In this document: piece after piece, positions 20,491-30,884 of the stretch | Layout of the letters: the number at the start of each line of letters is the position of its first letter | How positions within the stretch are numbered: the first letter of the stretch is position 1 | Assembly: GCA_022410635.1 (NCBI GenBank) | Contig: JAJVDF010000246.1 | Span: 894,481 to 958,480, forward strand | Direction: 5' to 3' | Length of the DNA: 64,000 bases | Source: Tretioscincus oriximinensis | Taxonomy: Eukaryota > Chordata > Lepidosauria > Squamata > Gymnophthalmidae | The notes under the pieces: model-generated | What the model was told of the DNA's origin: nothing | Database searches by the model: none | What the model saw: the letters and a program-made list of their open reading frames with translations, nothing else | Made by a program: the position numbers and the translations under genes

Positions 20491-21689
20491 TTTGAAATTT
20501 GGCAAGAAAATCATGAGAAGTCCCTGAAGAAAGCCTGGCAAACCAGCCCCACTTCCCCACGAGCAGCGAAGCTTCCTTGACACAGAACAGGCCGAAGGAA
20601 ACCTGCAAATTGAAAGGAGCATCAATGGCAAAGGAATCTGGCTGTGCTGATGGCTATTGTGCTTCTTGACACCTTGGGCAAAAGCTGACATTGTGTGCCA
20701 GCGCCTCTGATGAGCTGAGATTCTTGGAAAGGACCCCGTATCAATAACAACACCATACGGACGTTCTCCTGCTGCATTCAGTGCGTTTGCTTGGATGCAC
20801 CCTGAAATCTATCCTTCCGTATACATTTAATCCAATTCTTCAAGCACCAGAAAAGATGTTTTTGTGCTATTTTAAATCCCTTTGGGGCTTTAAGGAGCCT
20901 GATCAGATCTGAACAACCAGGTTGTGCTTTAAGCAGATGTGCTTGACTATGACGTGTATATCTGGATTTTTCTTTCAAGGGCGCAAGGGAGCATATATTA
21001 TATCTCTCCCTCTGTTTGTTTTGTACAACAAACAAGGCAATTTAAGCAGTGAGGTGCTGATTGGACCAGGATATCCCAGGTGACACTGTCACACTGGCCC
21101 TGATTATCATCTTGCCTAGTTTGAAATCTCTGTTCCTATTCAGGTGCCCTGATTTCCCTGAGAAATCCCAGACCTCAATTTGGACTGGGAGCAGGGAGAA
21201 GCCCCGTACCCACTGTAACTACACACATCCTGACTGAGAATCCGTGGCAAGGGACCACTCTGGACTATCACGAGAGCCCCTGAGACTACCCTCCAAACCC
21301 AGTAAAGATCAAGGCTTNTCTTCCAAAGTTACATCTAGGCACTCCTGTTCTCTGAAATGCCCAGAAGGTCAAGGGGGTGTGGCAAGACTGTCCTCCATTT
21401 TGTTTTCTGTTTGCTCTGGTGCTGGTTTGTCCAATCACCAGGCGAGGGATGCAGGAAATACACCCCCGGCACTTTCTGATTGGATTAACCATCGCCGTCA
21501 CTGCTTTATATGTTTAGATGGGGGAGGAGGGAGGGGGGATTATGAAAAAGGGGAGAAATTGTTCGAAACATTGTAAATGTGAACATACAGATATATTATC
21601 TATGTTCGAAACTTTAATAGAAAATGTTTTATACTTAAAAAAAAAAAACCTATTTGGGCTTGTAGCTCTGGCCCTGAATGTCTGATTTT
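20491..21689. other. Unique DNA, possible regulatory element at 20500-20720
   Basis: 20500-20720 is unique with AAACCTGCAAATTGAAAGG and GGCTATTGTGCTTC, similar in texture to the CNE candidates. The remainder to 21640 is unrecognised and ends in a poly(A) run at 21637-21648, possibly an L1 3' end. Confidence 0.35.
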
Positions 21690-21884
21690 AGGCTGACCAG
21701 ATGACCCATTTGGGGGGTTTGAAAATCCGGTTTTGGGGTGCCTCCCAGTTTTTTCTGAGGAAAAAGTTTTTTTAAAAAAATTATTTTAATTTTTTTCATT
21801 TTTTCACCCTCAGAAAAAAATGAGAGGCACCCCAAAAACGGGTTTTCAAGTCCTTCCCCCAAAAGGGGTCATCTGGTCAGCCTA
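21690..21884. mobile_element. Foldback element (type 1)
   Basis: AGGCTGACCAGATGACCC at the left and GGTCATCTGGTCAGCCTA at the right, arms about 80 bp, loop of A and T runs. Confidence 0.85.
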
Positions 21885-22009
21885 GATTTGCAGCAGGTTT
21901 TTTTTCTCCTGTGGACTCAGGGAGACCAATGCTGACTGGTGAGGTAGACCAACTATCCTGGGGGCTCCTCCATGTGATCAAGATCTTCCCCAAAGCTCAC
22001 AAAGTCATT

Positions 22010-22275
22010 CAGAGAAATTCCTGCCACTGACCAATGATGGGACCTGCGTGGAAATCTCGTGCAGCCTGTGAGGTAATGTATNCTCGCACGAGATCCNAGA
22101 TCTTGTGCAGGGTTATATGAGAAAATTCCCCCTTGCCCTGGGGGCANCCATTTGATCGGAAGTGACGTCATTTTGATGTCACTTTTGGTATTTGCTTCCA
22201 GGGAAGGGGCGCCTAGGATGATGTCACTTCCTGTCACACCCAGGAAGTGACACCATAGCACACACACAGGTAAGA
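22010..22275. mobile_element. MITE-E copy
   Basis: Contains CTCGCACGAGATC, CGGAAGTGACGTCATTTTG, GATGTCACTTTTGGTATTTG and GATGTCACTTCCTGTC. The same order appears at 24262, 36265 and 48290. It is non-coding. Confidence 0.65.
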
Positions 22276-22911
22276 TAAATCCCGGCCACAGTGCAGGGAA
22301 TATGAAATTCGAAGGAGCTTATTTGCTCACCTTCCTCTGTGATTCATTCTATACCCCCTGCTATACCTCTGGTTATTTGTACTATCCAGGAATACTAATT
22401 TCATTTCACTCATAATATATTTGTGGTTTAGGTGGAGAGTGGGATTTTATAATGCCCTTCCCATCAATTTGAATTGACGGTGTATTTATGGAATGTGAAT
22501 TGGTTTGGATAGCCAGCCATCTCAAATCCCCAAACCTGAAGCTGGCTCAGACAATTACCACTTGAGTGGCCTCATCAGGACGGCCCAGGTGATCTAAGCA
22601 CCTTCCCCCTAGGATGACTCACCCGGTTCCTGGAAAATGAAGGATGCAGCCACAACAAACATAATGAAGGCATCTCTCCCGGCAATGCAGGAGTTCTAAG
22701 GTCTGGTACAGGAATGCAATAGTTTGCAATTGGGCCCACGTACCATTTTAATTATTTATGTCAGTTTTGACCCATTTCCAAAAATAAGCCGCGGATTTAG
22801 CTTTCATCATAAAAACCTAACAGAAATGGCTTTGCTTTCAACTGCTGCTCCTTCTTTTAGAGAGAAAAAACCAACACCAGGACTTCAATTATCCAAGAAG
22901 GAAAAACACTA
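22276..22911. other. No gene seen
   Basis: Unique AT-rich DNA. A short frame at 22724-22912 has no recognisable domain. Confidence 0.4.
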
Positions 22912-23027
22912 GGCTCAATGGAAACTGACCTCACGTTATGCACATTGGGGCAATGAAGCCTGATTACTCCTATCAATTGATGGGCACCAAGCTTTCCGCG
23001 ACAAGCCCGGAAAAGGATCTTGGGATG
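22912..23027 (+). mobile_element. CR1-a internal fragment, split (part 1)
   Basis: Translates in pieces as the CR1 reverse transcriptase stretch YQLMGTKLSATSPEKDLGM. It breaks where a reverse CR1-b begins and resumes at about 23812. Confidence 0.75.
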
Positions 23028-23811
23028 TTCATAGAATCATAGAGTTGGAAGGGACCTCCAGGGTCATAGAGTTCCAACCCCCTGCTCGATGCAGGATTCA
23101 TTAAAACATCCCAGAAAGATGACTGTCCAGTCTCTGTTTGAAGACTTCCAGTGACGGCGAACTCACCACCCCCTGTGGCAACCTGTTCCACTGGTTTATC
23201 ACTTTTTTTCTGATATCTAATCTAAATCTGCTCCCTTGCAGTTTCATTCCATTGTTTCTAGTCCTTCCATGTGCTAATGAGAACAGTGGTGATCCCTCTG
23301 CTCTGTGGCAGCCCTTCAGATACTTGTAGACAGCTATCAGGTCTCCTCTCCGTCTTCTCTTTTGCAGACTAAACATCCCTAGATCCTTTAACCCTTCCTC
23401 ATGGGACCTCATGGTTTCCAGACCACTCACCATCCTTGTAACTTTCTTTTGTACTTGCCCTAGTTTATCAATGTCCTTTTTAAATTGGGCCCCCCAGAAC
23501 TGAACACAGGATTCCAAGTGTGGTCGTACCAACGTACTGTAGAGAGAAATAATAACTTCACGTGAGCGAGATTCTGTGCCCCTCTTGATATATCCCAGGA
23601 TTGTGTTTGCCTTTTTTGCAGCTGCTTCACACTGTTGACTCATGTTTAATCTGTGATCTACCAAAACACCCAGGTCCTTCTCACCTGTGCTGCTGCTCAG
23701 ACATATTCCTCCCATTCTATATCTGCTGTTTTCATTATTTTTGCCCAGATGTAGGATCTTGCATTTCTCTCTGTTAAATAACATTCTGTTAAGTAACAGC
23801 AGTAAAAAAAA
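23028..23811 (-). mobile_element. CR1-b LINE with a long intact reverse transcriptase C-terminus
   Basis: In reverse the frame from about 23790 to 23101 is open for some 230 codons: NREKCKILHLGKNN, GEKDLGVLVDHRLNMSQQCE, RPHLESCVQFWGAQFKKDID, KRRRRGDLIAVYKYLKG and VSSPSLEVFKQRLDSHLSGM. This is the CR1 reverse transcriptase thumb and C-terminal region. The 3' tail is at 23028-23050 (ATAGAATCATAGAGTTGG). The 5' part, with the catalytic FADD box and the endonuclease, is missing, so it is dead but young. Confidence 0.9.
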
Positions 23812-24235
23812 AGCAAATTCAATGTTAGGGACAATTAGGAAGGGAATTGAACATAAGTCAGCAAGCGTCATTGTCCCTCTTTATGAATCTATGGTGAGGC
23901 CACACTTGGAATACTGCATACAGTTCTGCTCACCACACCCCAGAAAAAGATATTGTGGAGCTGGAGAAGGTTCCAAAAAGAGCAACAAGAATGACCAAGG
24001 GGCTGGAGCGCCTCCCTTACAAAACCAGGCTCCAAATCTAAGTCTCCTCAGCCTTACCGAAAACGAAAGTGAATACAGTCATGGATATAATGAATAGAGA
24101 AAATTTGTTTTGAGTATCACACAGCACTAGGATAAGGGGGCATCGCTTGAAGCTGATTGGCAGAAGAGTTAGGACAGAAAAGGGACAGTAGTTTTGCACC
24201 CAGAAGAATATAGGTCCAGTCCTGGGAGCTATACT
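23812..24235 (+). mobile_element. CR1-a internal fragment, split (part 2)
   Basis: Reads KKANSMLGTIRKGIEHKSAS and RPHLEYCIQFCSPH, then decays through GITQHXX-type 3' protein sequence to about 24235. It continues 22912-23027 with a short gap. Confidence 0.75.
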
Positions 24236-24261
24236 AAAATTTCTTATAGTCTTCGATAAAA

Positions 24262-24600
24262 CACCCCCTTTCAAGAGCACATGGGGGGATGCCNTGGGTG
24301 CTGCCATTTTACTGGAAATGACATCATTTTCATGTCACTTCTGGTATTTGCTTCCANAAAAATGGTGCCTGGAGTGAAATCACTTCCTGTACCACCCAGG
24401 AAATGANATCACAAAAATTCCCGTCCGTGCTTTCTGGAAGCAGGGACCNGAAGTTACATCACAATGATGTCACTCTTGTCCCTGGTGGAATTCTCAGGCA
24501 TTGCTGCATGAGAATTCACGCCTCGTATAAGTGTATGATCTGATAAAATATGCGAGATTCTTGGACACCTCCCACTACTGCACTCAAGGGCCCTCCCCAC
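24262..24600. mobile_element. MITE-E copy
   Basis: Carries GGAAATGACATCATTTTCAT, GTCACTTCTGGTATTTGC, TGAAATCACTTCCTG and, further on, CATGAGAATTCACGC. The internal order matches 22010-22275 and extends it. Confidence 0.6.
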
Positions 24601-24634
24601 TCCAAGGCCACGCCCCTTCTTCCTCAGGCCCCCA

Positions 24635-24920
24635 GCCAAACTCAGCTATTCGAAAGAAAGTAGATTCGCAATCTACATATCAATTAGATCAGTGAGTACT
24701 GCCATTAGCTTGATGGGAAAGTTGTAAGCCTTTGGATGAAAATTATCCTTGTAAACTAATCTGAGTTCATTCGGGTGAGAGAGANATGATATTAAAAGGG
24801 GATTCTTCTTCTTCTTCATCATCATCTTCTTCTTCCTCTTCAGGTTATGTTTCCCTTCAGGTTGAGAAAAGCAGAATCTAAAAACAAATTCCTCCTCCCC
24901 CTCCTCTTTTTCATCCACGG
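24635..24920 (+). repeat. SINE-B, degenerate, with (TTC)n
   Basis: ACTCAGCTATTCGAAAG, CCTTGTAAACTAATCTGAG and an interrupted (TTC)/(ATC) tract at 24806-24842. A second short 3' piece (GGTTGAGAAAAGCAGAATC) follows. Confidence 0.6.
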
Positions 24921-25378
24921 AACACACACGTGCCGCAAATACCTTTTTAACTTTGGAGATCTAGAAGATTAAATAAACAAAAAAAGCTTCTGAAGTTATG
25001 AAACCATCTCCCGGGACAATTAATTCATTATTAGTCATGACTAAGATTGCCGCCAAAAAAGTGAATAGGAGTTTTGCAGCTTGAATGGGTGTGGAAAAGT
25101 GCTTGGGTTTTCTTTTCTTTTCTTTTTTCCATCCATTGCTGCTGCAATTATAAGCTAAGCTTAGTGGTCACGTCTTTCTTCNACACCCACTGAAGCTGCG
25201 AAACTGTTGTCCCCAATCATGGCTTTGCTGCTTACAACCACAAAGGTAAAAAGGAAGTTTACAAAACTGACGAAAGTTCGGCATTGCACCATAGCTGTTT
25301 ACAGGATCAAAGGTTTGGTTCATTTTAATTAAGTCTTGAAGATGAACCAAAACCACCACAAGTGGTTTGTGTCTATAG
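24921..25378. promoter_or_regulatory. Candidate conserved non-coding element
   Basis: Unique AT-rich sequence with GACAATTAATTCATTATTAG near 25013-25032 (overlapping TAAT/ATTA homeodomain cores), ATGACTAAGATTGCCGCC and TGCTGCAATTATAAGC near 25140. No repeats or long frames. The homeodomain cluster is among the densest in the window. Confidence 0.45.
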
Positions 25379-25379
25379 T

Positions 25380-25579
25380 AGGCTGACCAGACGAGCCCTT
25401 TTGGGGGTGGGGGTGGTTGAAAACCCATTTTGGGGTGCCTCCCGTTTTTTTTCTGAGGAAAAAAAATTAAAAACAAATAATAATTTTTTTTTTTNAAAAA
25501 AATTTCCTCAAAAAATCCTGGGAGGCACCCCGAAACTGGGTTTTCAACCCCCCTCAAAAGGGGTCATCTGGTCAGCCTA
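25380..25579. mobile_element. Foldback element (type 1)
   Basis: AGGCTGACCAGACGAGCCC at the left, GGTCATCTGGTCAGCCTA at the right, arms about 75 bp around an A-rich loop. Confidence 0.85.
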
Positions 25580-25752
25580 TGGCCTTACTTCCACATGCTC
25601 ACCCATTTTAGACTGAACTGGGGACTACTGATTTCAGAGAAATGTAGTAATCCTAAACATGTCCGAGAACGGCCTTCCGTGTTTAATGCTCACCCCACAA
25701 ACTGCTCAGAAGTTGGGGCCCTTCCTTCTCAGATCCCTGGAGCCTCCTAGGG

Positions 25753-26062
25753 CAGGGGCCCTCAAACTTTTTAAACAGGGGGCCAGTTCACTGTCCCTTA
25801 GACCGTGGGAGGGCCGGAGTATAGTTTAAAAAAAAGTATGAACAAATTCCTACGAACCCTGCAGAGTTCCTCTCCTAGTCGCAGCTGAAGAGGCTGGAGA
25901 CAGGATGGGAAGAGGAAGAGGAGGAGGAGGGGAGGAAAGAAGGGAAAGAATGAGGGAGCTCAGGAAAGAAAGGAGGGAGGGAAGCGGTCGGTGCTGTTGC
26001 GGGCCGGATAAATGCACTTCGTGGGACGCCTGTGGCCCCTGGGCCTTAGTCTGAGGAGGGTG
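25753..26062 (+). mobile_element. hAT element resembling the OposCharlie1 (OC1) family
   Basis: It begins CAGGGGCCCTCAAACTTTTT, followed by GGGGGCCAGTTCACTGTCC, and ends CCTTAGTCTGAGGAGGGTG. TCCTAGGG at 25745-25752 and TCCAAGGG at 26063-26070 form an 8-bp target duplication with one mismatch. The start resembles what I recall of OC1, a hAT family with a history of horizontal transfer. The interior is a GA-rich low-complexity block; no transposase remains. Confidence 0.65.
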
Positions 26063-26089
26063 TCCAAGGGGACGAAAGAACACCCGTTT

Positions 26090-26408
26090 TTGTGGTGTCT
26101 ACCCTGCCTTCTGGGAGGGGTTGGGGATTTCCCCATTTTTTGCTGAGGAAAAAATATTTTTTATTATTATTATTAATTCACTGCACCAGGGCCAGCTCCT
26201 GAAGCCACCCTCCACTCAGTAAAAAATAAAATAAAAAATGCAAATTTCTCATACACTTCAAAAAATTTTCACACACTTCAAAAAAATCTCTCATGTGCTT
26301 TGCGGACTTCTCAGGCGGGGATTTCGGAGGGGTATGCATGCTGGTGGGTGATTTGCATATTCATGATTATGCAAATTAGCATATTAATTACCTCAGAAAA
26401 TCTGGTCT
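26090..26408 (-). mobile_element. Foldback element (type 2)
   Basis: Reverse copy of the 6089 type: TTTTTTGCTGAGGAAAAAAT, GGCCAGCTCCTGAAGCC, TGCATGCTGGTGGGTG and CCTCAGAAAATCTGGTCTA. Confidence 0.7.
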
Positions 26409-27090
26409 ATTCCCTCAGCCACTTCTCTCACTTTCCTCCCCAGTGGATGAGGCAAAGTGGAATTATGGGCTGTCCCACCATCAAAACACTGCCCTTTTTT
26501 CAATGGCAGAAAAGGTGAGATGAATGTTAGTAGGTCAGCCCTTCCCTCTTCCNGCTTTAAAATACCTGGCTCACCTTCATGCTAGTTTCTCAACAGGCCC
26601 ATTAATTTTTGGCTCACCTGGTTTCTCCTTGCCTATCTATGCCCCCCTCCCGCCCCATTCAAGCCAATCATAGATACTCCAACCAATCATATTGCATTTG
26701 AAACAAGGAGTCATGTATATCAGTTTTTAAAATTATATTAGTGATCCCTTTTTCCCTTGTGTGAGTTAAGGCTTTCTCTAATGGCCCAGTAACACCTGCC
26801 ATAACTGTGTGGGTTGGCTTACATTAGAACTTTATTCCTTGCAATTCCTTTATTCCTTGCAGTTCCTTTATTCCTTGCAATTCAGCCCAAGTTTATTTTG
26901 TATTGTTGTGTTTCGCTTCTGCTTGCTAACAGGCTACAGACAGGCAAAGCTGCACCCATGTAATGAAAGGCACAACTCTAAATAAATTAACTCCAACTGG
27001 AACAGCCGGCTATGCAGAAACTGTTCCGAGTTTAATCTTATAAACATTTAGGATTTGTAAATATTTGGGATAATAAATTATGTAATTAAA
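26409..27090. other. Unique DNA with an 18-bp tandem repeat
   Basis: 26831-26884 holds three copies of TTTATTCCTTGCAATTCC, with single substitutions. The rest is unassigned. GCTAACAGGCTACAGAC and nearby AATAAA could be an old LTR edge, but no partner was seen. Confidence 0.4.
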
Positions 27091-27094
27091 TGCT

Positions 27095-27265
27095 ATAAAG
27101 AGGAGAACCAGTATAAGGCGACAGAGCAGATCCTGAATTTGAATTTCCAATCAGACCTTTGGCCACGCATTGCTTTCTAGCTTAACCTGCTTCACAGGGT
27201 TGTTGTGAGAGGAAAATGGATGGGAGAAAAAAAACCTTTGGATGAAAGATGGAATATAGATATTT
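27095..27265 (+). repeat. CORE/MIR-like SINE fragment
   Basis: GCTTAACCTGCTTCACAGGG and TTGTTGTGAGAGGAAAATGG match the widespread amniote MIR/CORE-SINE motif. The fragment is old and partial. Confidence 0.5.
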
Positions 27266-27283
27266 CCTGCAAATATTTAGAAG

Positions 27284-27404
27284 AAGGAGGAGAAGAAGGA
27301 GAAGGAGGAGGAGGAGGAGAAGAAGGAGAGAAGAAGAAGAGAAGAGAAGAAGAGAAGAAGAGAAGAGAAGAAGATAAGAAGAAGCAGGAGGAGGAGGAGA
27401 TTCT
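27284..27404. repeat. GA-rich (GAA/GGA)n microsatellite
   Basis: About 120 bp of purines on the + strand, expanded from the SINE-B tail that follows it. Confidence 0.9.
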
Positions 27405-27682
27405 TATACTCCGCTTTTCACACCTTTTCAAAGGGACTCAAAGCGGCTTATAAGGGTATTTTGCCCGAAGGCTCACATTCTGTCTTCCCCACCAGGCTGT
27501 GGTGGTTCCCACGTATCTACTTGCAGTCAGTTGCAATTTCTTGCAGTTCATGCTTTCGAATAGCTGGGCTGGCTAGAGCTGCAGGCTAGTGGAAGGTGCT
27601 CACCGCTCCCCACGTCCCACACAGGGCCTCCAAATCCCATTGCCCAGGTGAGAGGCTGTCTCCTAAGTGACTGAGCCTTCTG
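27405..27682 (-). repeat. SINE-B, near full length
   Basis: Reverse copy from CTCCGCTTTTCACACC to AAGTGACTGAGCC; the last head bases are missing. Confidence 0.85.
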
Positions 27683-27719
27683 CTGAGGTTCTCCTGACAG
27701 TCCTGCCTCCTTCACTTGT

Positions 27720-27885
27720 TAAAGGGATGTGGCTATGAGGGAGGGTCTTCTTTGTGATAGGCCTTGAAGATACCTACCATTTTAACTGTTCTATTTTAGC
27801 TGTTTTTATGGGGTTTTTTTAAATTGTCATTCACCCTGAGACCTTTGAGCATAAGGTGAAATGTAAATTTAAATAAATAAATATC
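27720..27885 (+). mobile_element. L2 3' tail
   Basis: ATTTTAACTGTTCTATTTTAG, then CACCCTGAGACCTTTGAGC and (AAAT)n, matching the tail at 4340-4416. Confidence 0.65.
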
Positions 27886-27889
27886 CCAA

Positions 27890-28025
27890 GCAGAAGATAA
27901 AGGGAAAACCTTCACTTGCTCTGGATTCCTTGCAAATGGCCTTTTGAATTTTTCTCAAATTTGGAGAGAGTGGCCAGGCATCCATTCCAGTAGCCAATGT
28001 TATATCTACAGAAATTTGCCCAATT
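27890..28025 (-). mobile_element. CR1-a fragment, strongly diverged
   Basis: Reversed CR1-a words (CTCTGGATTCCTTGCAAATG, GGCATCCATTCCAGTAGCC) in CR1 order but with many changes. Confidence 0.5.
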
Positions 28026-28235
28026 CTTTCTCAGGGGGATCCAGGCAATGCCACAAAGTTGGATCTGATTCTTGGTGATAGCACAGACAAATTCATGCAG
28101 TTTCCTTGACACAATATAAAAGCAGTTAACTTCATCCAGGAGCCTTTTCAACTTTTTTGGGGTGTGTACGCGTGTGTTTCTAAATATATCAGACAAGCCA
28201 ATGATCACAGAACAGATAAGAGCCAAATATACATA
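28026..28235. other. No gene seen
   Basis: Short unique stretch; minus strand frame is not convincing. Confidence 0.3.
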
Positions 28236-28460
28236 CATTTATTTATTTATTTGTACTTGTATCCCGCCCTATACCCGAAGGTCTGAGGGCGGCCTGCTAT
28301 AGGGTGGCTCACCTAGCTTTTGTTGCTTTCTCCACAACAGACACCCAGTGGAGTAGGTGGGGCCGAGAGGTCACCCAACTGGCTTTCATGGAGCAGTGGG
28401 GAATCGAACCGGGAGACTACCAGGTACGAGTCCAATACTCTAACCACTACACCAAATAAT
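28236..28460 (-). repeat. SINE-A, reverse
   Basis: (TTTA)n, CCCGCCCTATACCCGAAGG, GGGAATCGAACCGGGAGAC and CACTACACCAAA; a short internal deletion removes part of the body. Confidence 0.85.
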
Positions 28461-28469
28461 GACATACAA

Positions 28470-29760
28470 AAAATTAACAAATCTTGGGTTCCATTCCTTG
28501 GGTTGTCTTTACATGTTTATGAGCAAATAATTCTTAATTTAATTTCATTGAAACTATTTACAATAAATCTCTTCATTGATTCCCATTTATTTTTACATTC
28601 ATTAATCTTAACATGGTTGTCCGGATTAATTATTCTAGAGTTGGTTAATTTCCACCGCTATTTTTTCCCTTATATATTCGTACCATAAATTCAACGGACA
28701 CATAGTTTTGTCTTTCCACCCACTAAGATCAACCAGTTGGGCACAAGCAATTAATTGTGGGAAAAATATCTTTTTTAGTTATGTTCGTAATAGGATCAAT
28801 ACCAGCTTGATCTTTGATCACTTTGTTAGTTGTACGTTCAAATTTAACGTATTGTTGATTTGTATTTTGATCTTCCAAAATTCTCTCACTTCTGGTCAAC
28901 TCCAAATCAGATATATCTCTGTGCCAACAGGAACTGTTTATATTTTGAACAAAGTGGCACAATTTATGGACCACCTTTTTCATTCCTGTTTTCATTTGTT
29001 GTATTTTTATTTTTTTATTCTTTGGATTGTTCTTAATATACTGCTCAANACAATTAAGGGAACATTTAGCATCACACTGTTATGTTAATTGTTTTGAGCA
29101 GTATATATTGTCCCTATTAACATTTATGTCAATATTCCATGCATTTAATATTTCATGGTTTGTTGTCCCTTCTCCTGGTAATACCTTGCATCTACTTGAC
29201 CTGTTTTCTTTTCTCCTTTATTGTATTTTCTTTTTATTGTTTCAAATAAAGTATCAGAGTTGTTTATCATTTCCTTCCTTGTGTTATTACTTATGAAGTT
29301 CCTAATAGTTAATGCCTGCAACCCTAACATGTCACCTATATAGTTTTGAATTTGCATAGGGCTTATAAGTGTTTTGTCTGTATTATTTATATTATATAGT
29401 TGCTTTAGTGGATAGAAGTAATTTAAAAACAATCTTTTTCAGGCCAAATTTAAATGTCTATTCCTGTTCTCATTTAATTTTCCATATTGTTGCCAATTTT
29501 GATTCATTTCCTATTTTAAAATCTCTNTTCCTCTTTCTCAAAATTAACATTTTTCCCCCTAAAAGAGGTATCTCGATCTTTTATGGGTGCTCCATTCATT
29601 CTTTTCGACTTTTCAATAGTTGCATTTTCAAGCAAACGGCCTTTAGGATTATCCTCCAATTTGGAGACATCCATGTACCAAAGGTCTGATCCTTGCAAGA
29701 TTAACCAAGGTTGACTAAACATTTTTAGACAAGTGAAGGCATGGCCTAGAAGAGCAGAGA
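28470..29760 (-). mobile_element. L1 LINE ORF2 C-terminal remnant
   Basis: In reverse, about 28780-28645 reads KKIFFPQLIACAQLVDLSGW and then PLNLWYEYIREKIAVEINQL before a stop. This matches the L1 ORF2 C-terminal pattern (A-R/Q-x-x-IA-W-K, a P, then W-x-x-I). Further upstream LLENATIEKSKRMNGAPIKD near 29620 and the frame at 29145-29432 fit preceding ORF2 sequence. Several frameshifts and stops make it dead. It is AT-rich compared with its neighbours, as L1 sense strands are A-rich. Confidence 0.6.
29039..29103. mobile_element. 65-bp Tc1-like miniature element
   Basis: TACTGCTCAANACAATTAAG at the left and TTAATTGTTTTGAGCAGTA at the right are inverted repeats, flanked by TA on both sides. It lies within the L1 remnant. 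The ends match the Tc1 family with CTGCTCAAAA-type termini known from fish, lampreys and other vertebrates. Confidence 0.75.
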
Positions 29761-30017
29761 CAAGAGTCAAGGCCTATTTTCTCCTTCACACATGGTAAAT
29801 TCAGCACTGATTAATGTGTGCTACTATGGCACATGTCTTCCAGTGTCTTACCAACCCATTAGCTCTCTTCAGCCTGATTCCTGGGACTATTTCTTTCGTT
29901 GTTTTGACCTTCATGCCTCCTACACCATGTTGCAAGTTTNCTTTGAAGTTATCTCTTTTATGAACTATTACAGATACAAGAACTAGAAAAAACCTGGTAT
30001 GATAAAGGGTCTGTCTC

Positions 30018-30163
30018 TTTAGGCTTGAAATGTGGCACTTAAGAGGGGATTTGATTGAAGTACATAAAATAGTTTGTGGCGTGGAAAAGAAGAAATAGAG
30101 GGAGAATGTGGTTGATGGGCAGCAGGNGTAGGACAAAGAAAGNGAATATATTTTTCAAGTAGN
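30018..30163 (+). mobile_element. CR1-a fragment, diverged
   Basis: TTAAGAGGGGATTTGATTGA and GTACATAAAATAG fit the CR1 frame RGDLIEVHKI; the copy is cut by a reverse CR1-b. Confidence 0.6.
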
Positions 30164-30169
30164 TCATAG

Positions 30170-30322
30170 AATCACAGAGTTGNAAGGGACCTCCAGGGTC
30201 ATGAGGTCCAACCCCCTGCTCAATACAGGATTCACTAAACCATCCCAGACAGATGGNTGCCCAGTCTGTTCAAAGGTTTCCAGCGAAGGAAAACTCACAA
30301 CCTCATNTGGCAACCAGTTTGT
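30170..30322 (-). mobile_element. CR1-b 3' end, split by SINE-A (part 1)
   Basis: ATAGAATCACAGAGTTG tail and CCTCCAGGGTCATGAGG, continuing to GGCAACCAGTTTG. It resumes at 30564 with CTATTCCACTGGTTTATC. Confidence 0.8.
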
Positions 30323-30563
30323 GAGAGCCAATTTGGTGTAGTGGTTGAGTGTTGGACTCATACCTGGTAGACTCCCGGTTCGATTCCCCACTCCTCCTCC
30401 ACGAAAGCCAACTGGGTGAGCTTGGGTCAATCACAGATCTTTGAACTCTCTCAGCCCCACCTACTCCACAGGGTGTCTGTTGTGGAGAAAGCAACAAAAG
30501 CTATGTGTGCCACCCTATGGTAGACCGCGGGATACAAGTACAAATAAATAAATAAATAAATAA
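30323..30563 (+). repeat. SINE-A inside CR1-b
   Basis: GAGAGCCAATTTGGTGTAG head, GGTTCGATTCC B-box-like motif and (AAAT)n tail. Confidence 0.85.
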
Positions 30564-30705
30564 ACCTATTCCACTGGTTTATCACTCTTAGTGTCAGAAA
30601 GTTTTACTTAGTGTCACTAATCTAAATCTACTTCTTTGCAGTTTCATCCCAATATTTCCCATCANTCCATATGCCANTGAGAACAAAGTTGGACTACGGG
30701 CCACC
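30564..30705 (-). mobile_element. CR1-b, split (part 2)
   Basis: TATTCCACTGGTTTATCACT and TAATCTAAATCTACTTC continue the copy from 30322; it ends near GAGAACAAAGTTGG. Confidence 0.75.
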
Positions 30706-30733
30706 AGCCTGCAACCTCTGTTTATATTTAGAC

Positions 30734-30861
30734 CAGTGGTGGAAGGTTTGCTAGAAACGTGCATTGTCACTTCTGACCCTTTCTTCTGGAAAAGACACCC
30801 AGAAATCTTGTACAGTTTGGCCTCCGGACCGAGATTTCCAGCTAGAAAACTACCACCACTG
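30734..30861. mobile_element. 128-bp hAT-type MITE
   Basis: CAGTGGTGGAAGGTTTGCTAG at the left (positions 30734-30754) and CTAGAAAACTACCACCACTG at the right form terminal inverted repeats. ATTTAGAC at 30726-30733 and GTTTGGAC at 30862-30869 match at six of eight bases, fitting an aged 8-bp hAT target duplication. Confidence 0.65.
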
Positions 30862-30884
30862 GTTTGGACAGAGAAGGATGTCTT

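Noticed and set aside
20219..20608. 129-codon minus frame with a poly-Glu run
   Set aside because: It is the (TTC)n tail of SINE-B read in reverse.
23101..23871. 256-codon frame as a host gene
   Set aside because: The protein is the CR1 reverse transcriptase C-terminus and the DNA ends in the CR1 tail; it is a LINE copy.
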